A stretch of DNA of 64,000 nucleotides from NCBI RefSeq assembly GCF_000284295.1, contig NC_017093.1, positions 3,658,001-3,722,000 of the forward strand, written 5' to 3'. This stretch comes from Actinoplanes missouriensis 431. Its GTDB lineage: Bacteria; Actinomycetota; Actinomycetes; Mycobacteriales; Micromonosporaceae. The notes beneath the pieces were generated by a model. It ran no database searches. It saw only the letters and a program-made list of their open reading frames with translations, and had not been told where the DNA came from. A program made the translations under genes and the position numbers. Shown here piece after piece: positions 16,465-26,964 of the stretch (the stretch's first letter is position 1; every line of letters begins with the position of its first letter).

Positions 16465-18798
16465 GTGGCCATGGCTGATCGGATTGTGGACCCCTGGGGT
16501 GATCGGACACCGTTCGGAGCGGGCGAGAGCTGGCCGGTGCGGGTGGACCAGCATCTCGCCGCCGGGCTCTCCCCGGCCGACGTCGACAGATGGGTGCAGT
16601 CCGCGTCGATCCTCCATTCCAACGGCGACGCCATGGACATCGCGGTCAAAGATCAAAAGATCGCCGGGGTACGGGGGAGAGCCGCCGACCGGGTGAACCG
16701 GGGCCGGCTCGATCCGAAGGACCTCTACGGCTGGCAGGCCAACAACAGTCCGGACCGGCTCACCCGGCCGCTGATCCGCCGCGACGGCCGTCTCGTGGAG
16801 ACCGACTGGGACACCGCGATGGGCCGGATCGTGGAAAGGTCCCGGCAGCTGCTCGACGGTCCCGGCGGGTGGGGCCACTTCGGCTTCTACACCAGCGGGC
16901 AGCTGTTCCTGGAGGAGTACTACACGCTCGGCGTGCTCGGCAAGGCCGGCATCGGCACGCCGCACATGGACGGCAACACGCGGCTCTGCACGGCGACCGC
17001 GGCGGCTGCGCTCAAGGCCAGCTTCGGCACCGACGGACAGCCCGGATCGTACGCCGATGTGGATTTCTGTGATGCGATAGCGCTGTGGGGGCACAACGTC
17101 GCGGAGACGCAGACCGTCCTCTGGATGCGGATGCTCGACCGCCGGCGCGGCCCCAACCCGCCCGCGATGCTGGCCGTCGACCCGCGCGACACGCCGGTGG
17201 CGCGCGAGGCCGACGTGCACCTGAGGGTGCGCCCGGGGACGAACCTCGCGCTGGTCAACGGCCTGCTGCGGGAGATCGTCCAGCGCGGGTGGCACGACGA
17301 CCGGTACATCGGCGAGCACACCATCGGGTTCGACGAACTCAGCCGGACGGTCGAGCCGTACACGCCGGAGCGGGTCGCCGAGATCTGTGACGTGCCGGCC
17401 GCCGACGTGGAACGGGCCGCCGAACTGCTCGGCACGGCACAGCGGCTGCTCTCCACCGTGCTGCAGGGCTTCTACCAGTCGAACCAGGCCACCGCGGCGT
17501 CCTGCGCGGTGAACAACCTGCACCTGATCCGCGGCATGCTGGGCCGGCCCGGCGCCGGAGTGCTGCAGATGAACGGGCAGCCGACCGCGCAGAACACCCG
17601 CGAGACCGGCGCCGACGGCGACCTGCCCGGCCTGCGCAACTGGGACAACCCCGCGCACATCGAGGAGCTGGCCGCACTCTGGAACGTCGACCCCATGACG
17701 ATCCCGCACTGGTCCCCGCCGACCCACGCCATGCAGATCTGGCGGTACGCGGAACAGGGCTCGATCAAACTGCTCTGGATCTCGGCCACCAATCCGGCCG
17801 TCTCACTGCCCGACCTGGCCCGTATCCGGCGGATCCTGGCTCAGGAGGGGCTGTTCGTCGTCGTACAGGATCTGTTCCTGACCGAGACCGCCGAGCTCGC
17901 CGACGTGGTGCTGCCCGCCGCGACCTGGGGCGAGAAGACCGGGACGTTCACCAACGCCGACCGGACCGTGCACCTGTCCGAGAAAGCCGTCGACCCGCCC
18001 GGTGAGGCCCGCTCCGACCTGGACATCTTCCTGGATTACGCGCGGCGGATGGACTTCCGGGACACCGACGGGGAGCCGCTGATCGGCTGGACCGGGCCGG
18101 AGGAGGCGTTCGAGGCGTGGAAGGCCTGCTCGGCCGGGCGGCCCTGCGATTACACCGGCCTCTCCTACGCGCGGCTGCGCGGGGGGAGCGGCATCCCGTG
18201 GCCGTGCACCGCCGAGGCGCCCGACGGCACGGAACGGCTCTACTCCGGCGGCCGGTTCAACACCGACCCGGACTACTGCGAGACCTACGGCCAGGACCTG
18301 ACGACCGGCGCGGAGTTCACCGCCGCGCAGTACCGCGCCAAGGAACCGGGCGGCCGGGCCTTCCTGCACGCCGCCTCCTACGCTCCGTCGCCCGAGGTGC
18401 CGAGCGACGAGTACCCGCTGGTGCTGACCACCGGGCGGACCGTCTCCCAGTTCCACACCCGGACCAAGACCAGCCGGGCGCCGGAGCTCGACGCGGCCGC
18501 GCCCGAGGTGTGGGTGGAGCTGCATCCGGACGACGCGGCACGGTACGGGATCAGCGACGGTGACCTGGTCGGTCTGTCGTCGCCGCGCGGCGCGATCCAG
18601 GCGCCGGCCCGGATCGGCGGCATCCGGCCCGGCACGGTCTTCGTGCCGTTCCACTACGGCTACTTCGACGTCCCGCCGTCCGAGCGGGTGCCCCGCGCGG
18701 CGAACGAGCTGACCGTCACCGCCTGGGACCCGGTGTCGAAGCAGCCGATCTTCAAGGTCGCCGCGGTCCGGATCGCTCGCCTGTCGGGAGGCAACTGA
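16465..18798 (+). CDS. Molybdopterin oxidoreductase lacking the N-terminal [4Fe-4S] cysteines
   Basis: 777 residues from GTG (or 775 from the ATG at 16471). The fold is that of formate dehydrogenase/assimilatory nitrate reductase catalytic subunits: VNRGRL, GWQANNSPDRLTRPLIR, DTAMGRIV, and a C-terminal MopB domain (PLVLTTGRTVSQFHTRTKT; GLSSPRGAI). The Cys that would ligate Mo is kept in DGNTRLCTATA (residue 173 counting from 16471). The CxxCxxxC site is replaced by S46-x2-H49-x3-D53, and the usual Cys of RLCPKG by D81, so no Fe-S cluster can form. It is followed one base later by a small helical protein that may be a dedicated partner. The substrate is unknown; nitrate or formate chemistry cannot be assumed. 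Confidence 0.85.
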   Translation: MAMADRIVDPWGDRTPFGAGESWPVRVDQHLAAGLSPADVDRWVQSASILHSNGDAMDIAVKDQKIAGVRGRAADRVNRGRLDPKDLYGWQANNSPDRLTRPLIRRDGRLVETDWDTAMGRIVERSRQLLDGPGGWGHFGFYTSGQLFLEEYYTLGVLGKAGIGTPHMDGNTRLCTATAAAALKASFGTDGQPGSYADVDFCDAIALWGHNVAETQTVLWMRMLDRRRGPNPPAMLAVDPRDTPVAREADVHLRVRPGTNLALVNGLLREIVQRGWHDDRYIGEHTIGFDELSRTVEPYTPERVAEICDVPAADVERAAELLGTAQRLLSTVLQGFYQSNQATAASCAVNNLHLIRGMLGRPGAGVLQMNGQPTAQNTRETGADGDLPGLRNWDNPAHIEELAALWNVDPMTIPHWSPPTHAMQIWRYAEQGSIKLLWISATNPAVSLPDLARIRRILAQEGLFVVVQDLFLTETAELADVVLPAATWGEKTGTFTNADRTVHLSEKAVDPPGEARSDLDIFLDYARRMDFRDTDGEPLIGWTGPEEAFEAWKACSAGRPCDYTGLSYARLRGGSGIPWPCTAEAPDGTERLYSGGRFNTDPDYCETYGQDLTTGAEFTAAQYRAKEPGGRAFLHAASYAPSPEVPSDEYPLVLTTGRTVSQFHTRTKTSRAPELDAAAPEVWVELHPDDAARYGISDGDLVGLSSPRGAIQAPARIGGIRPGTVFVPFHYGYFDVPPSERVPRAANELTVTAWDPVSKQPIFKVAAVRIARLSGGN

Positions 18799-18799
18799 G

Positions 18800-19258
18800 A
18801 TGCATCTCGCTCACTATCTCGGGCTGCTGCACCGGGCCCAGATCACGCTCGCCGACGCGTTCCGGCAGGTCGGCGCGGCCCATCGGGACGAACCCGACGT
18901 GGCGCATCTGTGCGAGCAGCAGGCCCGGGTCTGCGACGGGCACGCCGGGCGGCTGGAACCCTTCGTCCGGCGGTACGCCGAGGAGGCGCCCGAGGAGCCG
19001 GACCGGCTGCACTCCGAGTTGTTCCGCGGCACCCGTACCGGGGGCATCGGTCTGCTGCGTGACCTGCAGGATCTGTACCTGATGGCGAACGAGTGCGACA
19101 TCTGCTGGACGATGGTCGGGCAGGCGGCGCAGGGCGTGCGGGACCGGGACCTGTTCGCGGTGGTGCAGGGGTGCGAGGGGGAGACGACGATCCAGTTGCA
19201 GTGGCTGCGCGGCCGGATGAAACAGGCCGCGCCACAGGCGCTGATCGTCGCCGATTGA
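18800..19258 (+). CDS. Small helical (ferritin-like) protein, partner of the molybdoenzyme
   Basis: 152 residues, starting one base after the molybdoenzyme stop with GGGAGG upstream, so co-translated. The sequence is almost entirely helical and rich in His, Glu and Cys (HLAHYLGLLHRAQ, HLCEQQARVCDGHAG, MANECDICWTMVGQ), which resembles a four-helix ferritin-like bundle. No signal peptide. The context suggests an electron-transfer, metal-binding or chaperone partner. It carries four cysteines (in HLCEQ, RVCDG, ECDIC) plus one in QGCEG, but no classical ferredoxin motif. Function inferred only from position. Confidence 0.75.
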   Translation: MHLAHYLGLLHRAQITLADAFRQVGAAHRDEPDVAHLCEQQARVCDGHAGRLEPFVRRYAEEAPEEPDRLHSELFRGTRTGGIGLLRDLQDLYLMANECDICWTMVGQAAQGVRDRDLFAVVQGCEGETTIQLQWLRGRMKQAAPQALIVAD

Positions 19259-19295
19259 CAGGTAGGGCTGGCCGTACCTTATTGACGGGGGTCAG

Positions 19296-19311
19296 CGGCA
19301 GTTCGCTGCCG
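19296..19311. terminator. Short hairpin with TTCG loop after the molybdoenzyme operon
   Basis: CGGCAG-TTCG-CTGCCG, a 6-base stem closed by a UUCG tetraloop, 38 bases after the stop of the small partner gene and before the DUF998 gene. No T tract follows, so it could be a weak terminator or 3'-end stabiliser. Confidence 0.4.
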
Positions 19312-19335
19312 GCGCCCGGCTGATTGACTCGGCAC

Positions 19336-20055
19336 ATGCCTTTCCACAACAGACTCGGTGCCCTCTGCTGGACCCTCGCGGCGCCCCTCTTCCTCATCGC
19401 CAATGTCGTCGTCGGGCTCCGCTGGACGGATCCCGCGTTCAGCTGGGCCACCAACAACGTCAGCGACCTCGGCAACGTCAGCTGTGGTGTCTGGGACACC
19501 ACCCGGCCCCGGTACGTCTGTTCGCCGTGGCACGACGCGATGAACGTCGCCTTCGTGCTGACCGGGGTCCTGCTCGTCGCCGGGTTCGCGCTGACCTGGC
19601 GGCACACCGGTGGCGGGAAGGCCGGGAGCTGGGGGAAGGCGCTCATGCTGCTCGGCGGGGCCGGGCTGGGCCTGGCCGGCGCCTTCCCGGCCGACGTCGA
19701 CGAGAACCTGCACCTCCTCGCGGCCCTGCTGGTGATCGTGATCGGCAACATCGGGCTGCTGGTGGCCGGGTTCGCCCGGACCGGCACACCGCTGGCCCGG
19801 CTGCGGTGGGTCACGCTCGGCCTCGGTGTGCTCGGCACCGCCGGCAGCGTTCTGTTCTTCGCCCAGCAGGGCGCGGGGATCGGTGTCGGCGGCATGGAAC
19901 GGGTCGCCGTCTTCCCCCTGTCGGCCTGGGCCTGCTACGCCGGAATCCACCTGCTGACCGGCGTGTACCGCAGTCGCGGTAGCCGGAAGAGCCTGCGCCT
20001 GGACGGCGGCGTGGGCGGGGCGGGCGCGGCACCATCGGAATCCGGAAGGCGCTGA
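19336..20055 (+). CDS. DUF998 family integral membrane protein
   Basis: 239 residues from the ATG of MPFHNRLGALCW; a TTG start 4 codons earlier is possible. Six hydrophobic segments are visible, beginning with LCWTLAAPLFLIANVVVGL, and the DUF998 motif NNVSDLGNVSCG follows the first. Two conserved Cys flank a Trp-rich extracellular loop. No known activity. Downstream, separated by 26 bases, is the remnant of an ABC ATPase. The C-terminal tail (GGVGGAGAAPSESGRR) is low complexity and may reflect the deletion that removed the ATPase front. Confidence 0.8.
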   Translation: MPFHNRLGALCWTLAAPLFLIANVVVGLRWTDPAFSWATNNVSDLGNVSCGVWDTTRPRYVCSPWHDAMNVAFVLTGVLLVAGFALTWRHTGGGKAGSWGKALMLLGGAGLGLAGAFPADVDENLHLLAALLVIVIGNIGLLVAGFARTGTPLARLRWVTLGLGVLGTAGSVLFFAQQGAGIGVGGMERVAVFPLSAWACYAGIHLLTGVYRSRGSRKSLRLDGGVGGAGAAPSESGRR

Positions 20056-20081
20056 TTCCCGAGCCGGTCGCCGACCACCTC

Positions 20082-20408
20082 GTGGTTATCGGCCGGGGCC
20101 GGCTGCTCGCCGACACCAGCGTGGAGAGCCTGGTCGCGCAGGCGGCCGGCGGTGGCGTGCGGGTGGGAAGCCCGGCCGCCGGGCTGCTGGCGACGCTGCT
20201 CGCCGGGCCGGACGTGACGGTCACCGCGGCCGGCGCCGAGCAGCTGGTCGTCTCCGGCCTCACCGCCCGGCAGATCAGCCTGATCGCGGCGGAGCACGGC
20301 ATCCCGCTGTTCGAGCTCACCGCGCAGACCGTCTCCCTCGAGGAGGCGTTCATGGACCTGACCCGTGAGTCCGTCGAATACACCAGCCACCTGGAGCTCG
20401 CCCGATGA
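20082..20408 (+). pseudogene. C-terminal remnant of an ABC transporter ATP-binding protein
   Basis: The 108-residue frame matches only the tail that follows the nucleotide-binding domain in ABC-2 ATPases: the DHLVVIGRGRLLADTSVESL strand, a regulatory beta domain and the closing EEAFMDLTRESVEY. Walker A, signature and Walker B (about 200 residues) are all missing. The in-frame sequence upstream has no start and quickly stops resembling an ATPase. It still overlaps the permease start by ATGA, the coupling expected for an intact operon, so a deletion has probably removed the front of the gene. Whether the fragment is translated is unknown. Confidence 0.8.
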
Positions 20409-21193
20409 CGACCACCACGATCGACCCCGTTCGGGTCCGTCCCGCCTACCGGCTGCGCTTCGGCGGGGTTCTCGCGGGGGAGTGGACGAAATTCGCCTCG
20501 CTGCGCTCGACCTGGGTCACCACCGGCGTGTCCGCGGTGCTACTGGTCGCGCTCGGCCTGCTCGCGGCCGCGGTCTCGGTCGAGGGGATGGACGCGGTGA
20601 GCGTCGCGCTGGCCGGCAGCACGCTGGCGTCACTCGCCGTCGGGGTGCTGGGCGCTCTGATCGGCGCGACTGAGTACACGACGGGCATGGTCCGGGCCAC
20701 GTTCGTCGCGGTTCCCGGCCGCACGCCGGTGCTCTGGGCCAAGGCGCTTGTCGCGGGCGGGGTGTCGTTCGCCGTGATGACCGCCGGCGCGCTGCTGGCC
20801 TTCATGCTCGGCGCGCCGATGCTGGACAGCGGCGTGACGGCGCTGGGGCTCGGCGACGAGGGCGTGCTCCGGGCGCTGGTCGGGGCGGGCGCCTACCTGG
20901 GCCTGGTCGCGGTGCTCGGGGTCGCGCTCGGCATGCTGCTGCGGTCGAGTGCCGCCAGCATCGCGGTGCTGGCCGGTGCCCTGCTCATCCTGCCGGGCGT
21001 GTTCATGCTGCTGCCGGGTTCGCTGGCCGAGACGCTCTCGCCGTACCTTCCGAGCAACGCCGGCAGTGCGATCATGTCGCTGCAGACGGCGGACGGGTCG
21101 CTCGGGCCGTGGGCGGGGCTGGCGGTCTTCGCGGGTTACGTCGTGGTCGCTCTGGGCGCCGCCGCGTACCGCTTGAAGAAGGCCGACGCCTGA
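20405..21193 (+). CDS. ABC-2 type transporter permease (orphan)
   Basis: 262 residues with a cytoplasmic N-terminus (AGEWTKFASLRSTW, typical of these permeases) and six hydrophobic segments. The ATG overlaps the stop of the ATPase remnant. This type normally exports a peptide or antibiotic with the help of the ATPase encoded just upstream, which is truncated here, so the transporter is either inactive or served by an ATPase from elsewhere. It ends before a strong bidirectional terminator hairpin. Confidence 0.88.
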   Translation: MTTTTIDPVRVRPAYRLRFGGVLAGEWTKFASLRSTWVTTGVSAVLLVALGLLAAAVSVEGMDAVSVALAGSTLASLAVGVLGALIGATEYTTGMVRATFVAVPGRTPVLWAKALVAGGVSFAVMTAGALLAFMLGAPMLDSGVTALGLGDEGVLRALVGAGAYLGLVAVLGVALGMLLRSSAASIAVLAGALLILPGVFMLLPGSLAETLSPYLPSNAGSAIMSLQTADGSLGPWAGLAVFAGYVVVALGAAAYRLKKADA

Positions 21194-21286
21194 CGCTTTC
21201 CGGTCGCTGACGCCCTCCGGTGGCTGACGCCCTTCGGTCGCTTGACCTGCCCGGTTTCCTGCGCCGTCTTGACGCCCTCGCCGGTC

Positions 21287-21318
21287 GGCGCCGCCTGACG
21301 ATCTCGTCAGGCGGCGCC
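21287..21318. terminator. Strong bidirectional hairpin terminator
   Basis: GGCGCCGCCTGACGA and its perfect complement TCGTCAGGCGGCGCC flank only TC, giving a 15-base stem. It lies between the convergent ABC permease (ends 21193) and GH9 (ends 21327) genes, where it can stop transcription both ways. Upstream, the 21208-21240 stretch holds imperfect CTGACGCCCT repeats. Confidence 0.75.
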
Positions 21319-21326
21319 GTGGCGTT

Positions 21327-23744
<2,418 letters not shown>

Positions 23745-23755
23745 TTACAATCCTG

Positions 23756-24775
23756 TCAACGCGGGTTCGCGGCGGACCCCTCGGTGATCAGCAGGAGGAC
23801 CGTGGTGTCCGGGCGCAGCAGCGGTGACTGCGCCCGGTGCAGGGCACGCAGCGCGGCCAGTGACGCCGCCCCGCACGGACCCGCGTCGACCCCGGCCGCG
23901 GTCAGCGCGCGCGCGGCGGCAGCGGCCTCCTCGTCGCCGACCAGGACGCACGCGTCCAGTCCCCGGTGGATGAGAGGCCAGGCCAGCGACGACACGGTCC
24001 CGCAGTTCAGCCCGGCCATGCTGGTGAGGCCGGTCGCCACGGTGACCGGACGGCCGGCGCCCACACTGGCGGCGGTGCCGGCCGCGGAGTCCGGCTCCAC
24101 GCTGACGATCGTGGTCTCCGGTCCGGAACCGCTGCGGTAGTGCGCCAGCGCCGCCTGCAGCAGCGACCCGACGCCGGTCGGCACGACGACCAGACCGGGA
24201 CTGCCGCCGAGCTGCCCGTCCACCTCGCGGAACAGGGTGGCGTACCCGGCGGCGATCCAGGCGGGCACGTCCTCGTAGCCCTCCCAGGCGGTGTCCTGGA
24301 CGAGCAGGCCGTGCTCGGCGCGGGACGCCGTCGTGACGGCGTCGTCGTAGTCGCCGGGCACGTGGACGACGGTGGCGCCCTCGTCCCGGATCGCCTGGAC
24401 GGCGTCCGGGTGCACCCCGTCCGGCACGTAGATCTCGGCACGGTGGCCGAACTGCTTCGCGAAGTGGGCGACCGCGCGGCCGTGGTTGCCGTCGGTGGCG
24501 GTGATCAGCGTGACCGGTCCGTCCGGCGTGCGGTCGCGGAGGGCTCGATGGATGGCCCAGGACGCGCCGAGGGCCTTGAACGCGGGGAGGCCCAGCCGGC
24601 TCGACTCGTCCTTGGCGACGACCCGGCCCGTACCGGATGGATGTGCCGGATCAGGCAGGTCCACCAGTCGCGTCGGGGCATATCCGGGCAGGCCGCGGTG
24701 GAAGGCGAGCGCCTCCGGGGGAGGGGAGGCACAGGTCCAGGCCGGGTCGCGGTTCGGATTGACGACGATGGTCAC
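23756..24775 (-). CDS. Diaminopropionate ammonia-lyase-like PLP enzyme
   Basis: 339 residues from a GTG that overlaps the stop of the upstream amidohydrolase (GTGA). Fold-type II PLP enzyme: the cofactor lysine is in SRLGLPAFKALGASWA and the phosphate/substrate loop TATDGNHGRAVA follows, with a late VVPTGVGSLLQAAL loop. This order and the N-terminal NPNRDPAW are typical of 2,3-diaminopropionate ammonia-lyase, which releases pyruvate and two ammonia. The upstream M20 hydrolase could supply a free amino acid from an N-acyl precursor. A threonine dehydratase-like activity is an alternative. Confidence 0.85.
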   Translation of the reverse strand: MTIVVNPNRDPAWTCASPPPEALAFHRGLPGYAPTRLVDLPDPAHPSGTGRVVAKDESSRLGLPAFKALGASWAIHRALRDRTPDGPVTLITATDGNHGRAVAHFAKQFGHRAEIYVPDGVHPDAVQAIRDEGATVVHVPGDYDDAVTTASRAEHGLLVQDTAWEGYEDVPAWIAAGYATLFREVDGQLGGSPGLVVVPTGVGSLLQAALAHYRSGSGPETTIVSVEPDSAAGTAASVGAGRPVTVATGLTSMAGLNCGTVSSLAWPLIHRGLDACVLVGDEEAAAAARALTAAGVDAGPCGAASLAALRALHRAQSPLLRPDTTVLLLITEGSAANPR

Positions 24776-25902
24776 GGGGTCTCCAACACGGTGCGTACCA
24801 GGTTCACGTAGTAGCCGACGCCGGTGTCCAGGGCGTCGTCGTCGAAGTCGTAGTCGGGGCTGTGCAGCGAGGCGCCGCCGCCGTTGCCGATCAGCGCGAA
24901 GCACCCGGGCACCACCCGCAGGAACGCGCCGAAGTCCTCACTGGCGGTCCACGGCGTGACATCGCCGTCGACGTTCTCGTCACCGACGGTCAGCCGGGCC
25001 GCGGTCAGCGCGGCGGCGACCGCGGAGGGATCGTTCACCGTCGCCTCGAACTCGTGGGTGTAGGTCACCTCGCACCTCGCCCCGTGCGCCGCGCCGATGC
25101 CGGCGGCCACCTCGCGGATCCGCCGCTCCAGCAGCTCGCGGACCTCGGGTGTGAAGCTGCGGGTGTCGCCGCGCAGCACCACCCGGCCGGGGATCGCGTT
25201 GCGCGCCCCGTCGGTGGTGATCTCGGTGAGCGAGAGGACCGCGGGCTCGGCGGGGTCGATCGTGCGCGCCACCACGGTCTGCAGCGCGAGCACGATCTCG
25301 GCGGCGATCGGGATCGGGTCGATCACCATCTGCGGGCGGGCGGCGTGCCCGCCCCGGCCGATCACCCGGATCTCGAAGTTGTCCTCGGCGGCCATCAGCG
25401 GGCCGGGCCGGGTGGCGATCCGGCCGAGGGCCTGGCCGGGCATGGTGTGCAGGCCGAAGATCGCGTCCATCGGGAACCGCTGGAACAGCCCGTCCGCGAT
25501 CATCGCCGCCGCGCCGAGCCCGTGCTCCTCGGCGGGCTGGAAGACGAAGTGCACGGTTCCCGCGAAGCCGCCCTCGGCGGCCAGCCGTCGCGCGGCGCCG
25601 AGGACCATCGCCATGTGACCGTCGTGGCCGCAGGCGTGCATGACGCCGTCGTTCTCCGATCGGTACGGCCGTTCCCCGCGCTCGGTCAGCGGCAACCCGT
25701 CCATGTCGGCCCGCAGCCCGATCGCCCCGCCGGTCCCGCGGCGCAGCGTGCCGACCAGTCCGGTGCCGCCGACCCCGCGGGTGACCTCCACGCCGATCTC
25801 GCGCAGCGCCGCGGCCAGGTAATCGCCGGTCCGGTGCTCGCGCAGTCCCAGCTCGGGGATCCGGTGCAGATCGTGCCGCCAGCGGCGCACCGACGCGCTC
25901 AC
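24772..25902 (-). CDS. M20 family amidohydrolase (N-acyl amino acid hydrolase)
   Basis: 376 residues from the GTG at 25902, which overlaps the stop of a 22-codon upstream ORF (GTGA). Metal ligands are visible in MHACGHDGH and QPAEEHG, with GGHAARPQ in the dimerisation domain and ASEDFG near the C-terminus. Members remove acyl groups from hippurate, N-acetyl amino acids or similar. Its 4-base overlap with the ammonia-lyase gene says both enzymes act in one catabolic route. A longer in-frame start at 25992 would add a low-quality extension and ignore the coupled upstream ORF. Confidence 0.88.
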   Translation of the reverse strand: MSASVRRWRHDLHRIPELGLREHRTGDYLAAALREIGVEVTRGVGGTGLVGTLRRGTGGAIGLRADMDGLPLTERGERPYRSENDGVMHACGHDGHMAMVLGAARRLAAEGGFAGTVHFVFQPAEEHGLGAAAMIADGLFQRFPMDAIFGLHTMPGQALGRIATRPGPLMAAEDNFEIRVIGRGGHAARPQMVIDPIPIAAEIVLALQTVVARTIDPAEPAVLSLTEITTDGARNAIPGRVVLRGDTRSFTPEVRELLERRIREVAAGIGAAHGARCEVTYTHEFEATVNDPSAVAAALTAARLTVGDENVDGDVTPWTASEDFGAFLRVVPGCFALIGNGGGASLHSPDYDFDDDALDTGVGYYVNLVRTVLETP

Positions 25903-25967
25903 GCCATCACCTCGTCGAGCGCGAGGTCGTCCCACAGGTGGTCCCGGTTGATCCGCACGATTGTCAT
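25899..25967 (-). CDS. 22-residue upstream ORF coupled to the amidohydrolase
   Basis: ATG start with a near-perfect GGAGGTG ribosome-binding site 5 bases upstream; the stop overlaps the amidohydrolase GTG by 4 bases. The peptide begins MTIVRINRDHLW and ends LDEVMA. Its first residues resemble the start of the ammonia-lyase at the end of the same operon (MTIVVNPNRDPAW). It could be a leader that couples translation, a remnant of a longer gene, or a conserved microprotein. It is the first ORF of the operon and faces the LysR gene. Confidence 0.6.
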   Translation of the reverse strand: MTIVRINRDHLWDDLALDEVMA

Positions 25968-26032
25968 TCCGCACCTCCGTCATCACCCTCATGGTGGTGC
26001 GACGTGTGTGTCCAGCGAATGTTTTCGAGCGG

Positions 26033-26057
26033 TATCGTTCGGCTGGACCGAACGATA
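26033..26057. promoter_or_regulatory. Perfect inverted repeat (candidate LysR box)
   Basis: TATCGTTCGG (26033-26042) and CCGAACGATA (26048-26057) with a 5-base spacer. The centre fits the T-N11-A LysR motif (TCGGCTGGACCGA). It ends 3 bases before the ribosome-binding site of the LysR gene and about 65 bases upstream of the divergent operon, suiting autorepression and activation in trans. Confidence 0.7.
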
Positions 26058-26069
26058 GCCGGAGGCGTG

Positions 26070-26960
26070 ATGCTGGACCTGCACCGGTTGCGCCTGCTGC
26101 GGGAGCTGGCGCATCGCGGCACGCTCACCGCGGTGGCGCAGGCGCTCTCCTACAGCCCGTCCACGGTCTCCCAGCAACTGTCCCAGCTCGAGGCCGAGGC
26201 CGGCGCCGTGCTGCTGGAACACGTCGGGCGGCGGGTCCGGCTCACCCCGCAGGCGCACATCCTGGTCGCCTGCGCCGAGCAGGTCCTGGAGCAGCTGGAG
26301 CAGGCGCAGGCCGACGTCGCCGCCCTCGCCGCCGAGGTGGCCGGCGTGGTCCGGGTCGCCGCCTTCCAGACCGCGGCGCTCACGCTGCTCCCGGCCGCGA
26401 TCACCACGCTGGCCGGCCGTCACCCCCGGCTGCGGGTCCACCTCATCCAGGCCGAGCCGGAGCAGGCGCTGCCGGCCCTGCTCGCCCGCGAGTTCGACCT
26501 GGTCATCGCCGAGGAGTACCCGGAGCAGCCGCAGCCCCGCGCGGCCCACGCGGAGAGCGAGGAGCTGCTCGCCGACCCGATCCGGCTGGTCCACCCCCGC
26601 GCGGTGCACACACCCCGGAACCGGAGCGCCCTCACGCTGCTCGCGGGCCATCCGTGGGTGATGGAACCGGTCGGCTCGGCCTCGCGGGCATGGGCGGCGG
26701 CCGTCTGCCGCACGGCGGGCTTCGAACCGGAGGTACGGTACGAGACCAGTGACCTGATCCTGCAACGGCGCCTGGTCGAGGCCGGTCACGCGGCCGCCTT
26801 CCTGCCCGACCTGATCTGGAACGGGCGGCGTCCGACCGTACCCACGAGGCCCCTGCCCACGACGCAGGCCCGCCGGCGCGTCGTCACCACCGTGCGCCGC
26901 GGTCACGCCGGCCACCCGATCATCGTGGCGCTGCGGGCCGCGCTGGCCGAGGCGGCGTGA
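26070..26960 (+). CDS. LysR family transcriptional regulator
   Basis: 296 residues from the ATG with GGAGG 4 bases upstream. N-terminal winged HTH (LRLLRELAHRGTLTAVAQALSYSPSTVSQQLSQLE) and a C-terminal type 2 periplasmic-binding fold. Divergent from the small ORF/amidohydrolase/ammonia-lyase operon, with a 10-base-arm inverted repeat immediately upstream, so it most likely controls that operon in response to an amino-acid-like ligand. Confidence 0.93.
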   Translation: MLDLHRLRLLRELAHRGTLTAVAQALSYSPSTVSQQLSQLEAEAGAVLLEHVGRRVRLTPQAHILVACAEQVLEQLEQAQADVAALAAEVAGVVRVAAFQTAALTLLPAAITTLAGRHPRLRVHLIQAEPEQALPALLAREFDLVIAEEYPEQPQPRAAHAESEELLADPIRLVHPRAVHTPRNRSALTLLAGHPWVMEPVGSASRAWAAAVCRTAGFEPEVRYETSDLILQRRLVEAGHAAAFLPDLIWNGRRPTVPTRPLPTTQARRRVVTTVRRGHAGHPIIVALRAALAEAA

Positions 26961-26964
26961 ACCC

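Noticed and set aside
15787..17727. 646-residue minus-strand frame across the NIPSNAP and molybdoenzyme genes
   Set aside because: Only the last 197 residues (NIPSNAP, with its own GTG and ribosome-binding site) are real; the rest is antisense to the molybdoenzyme.
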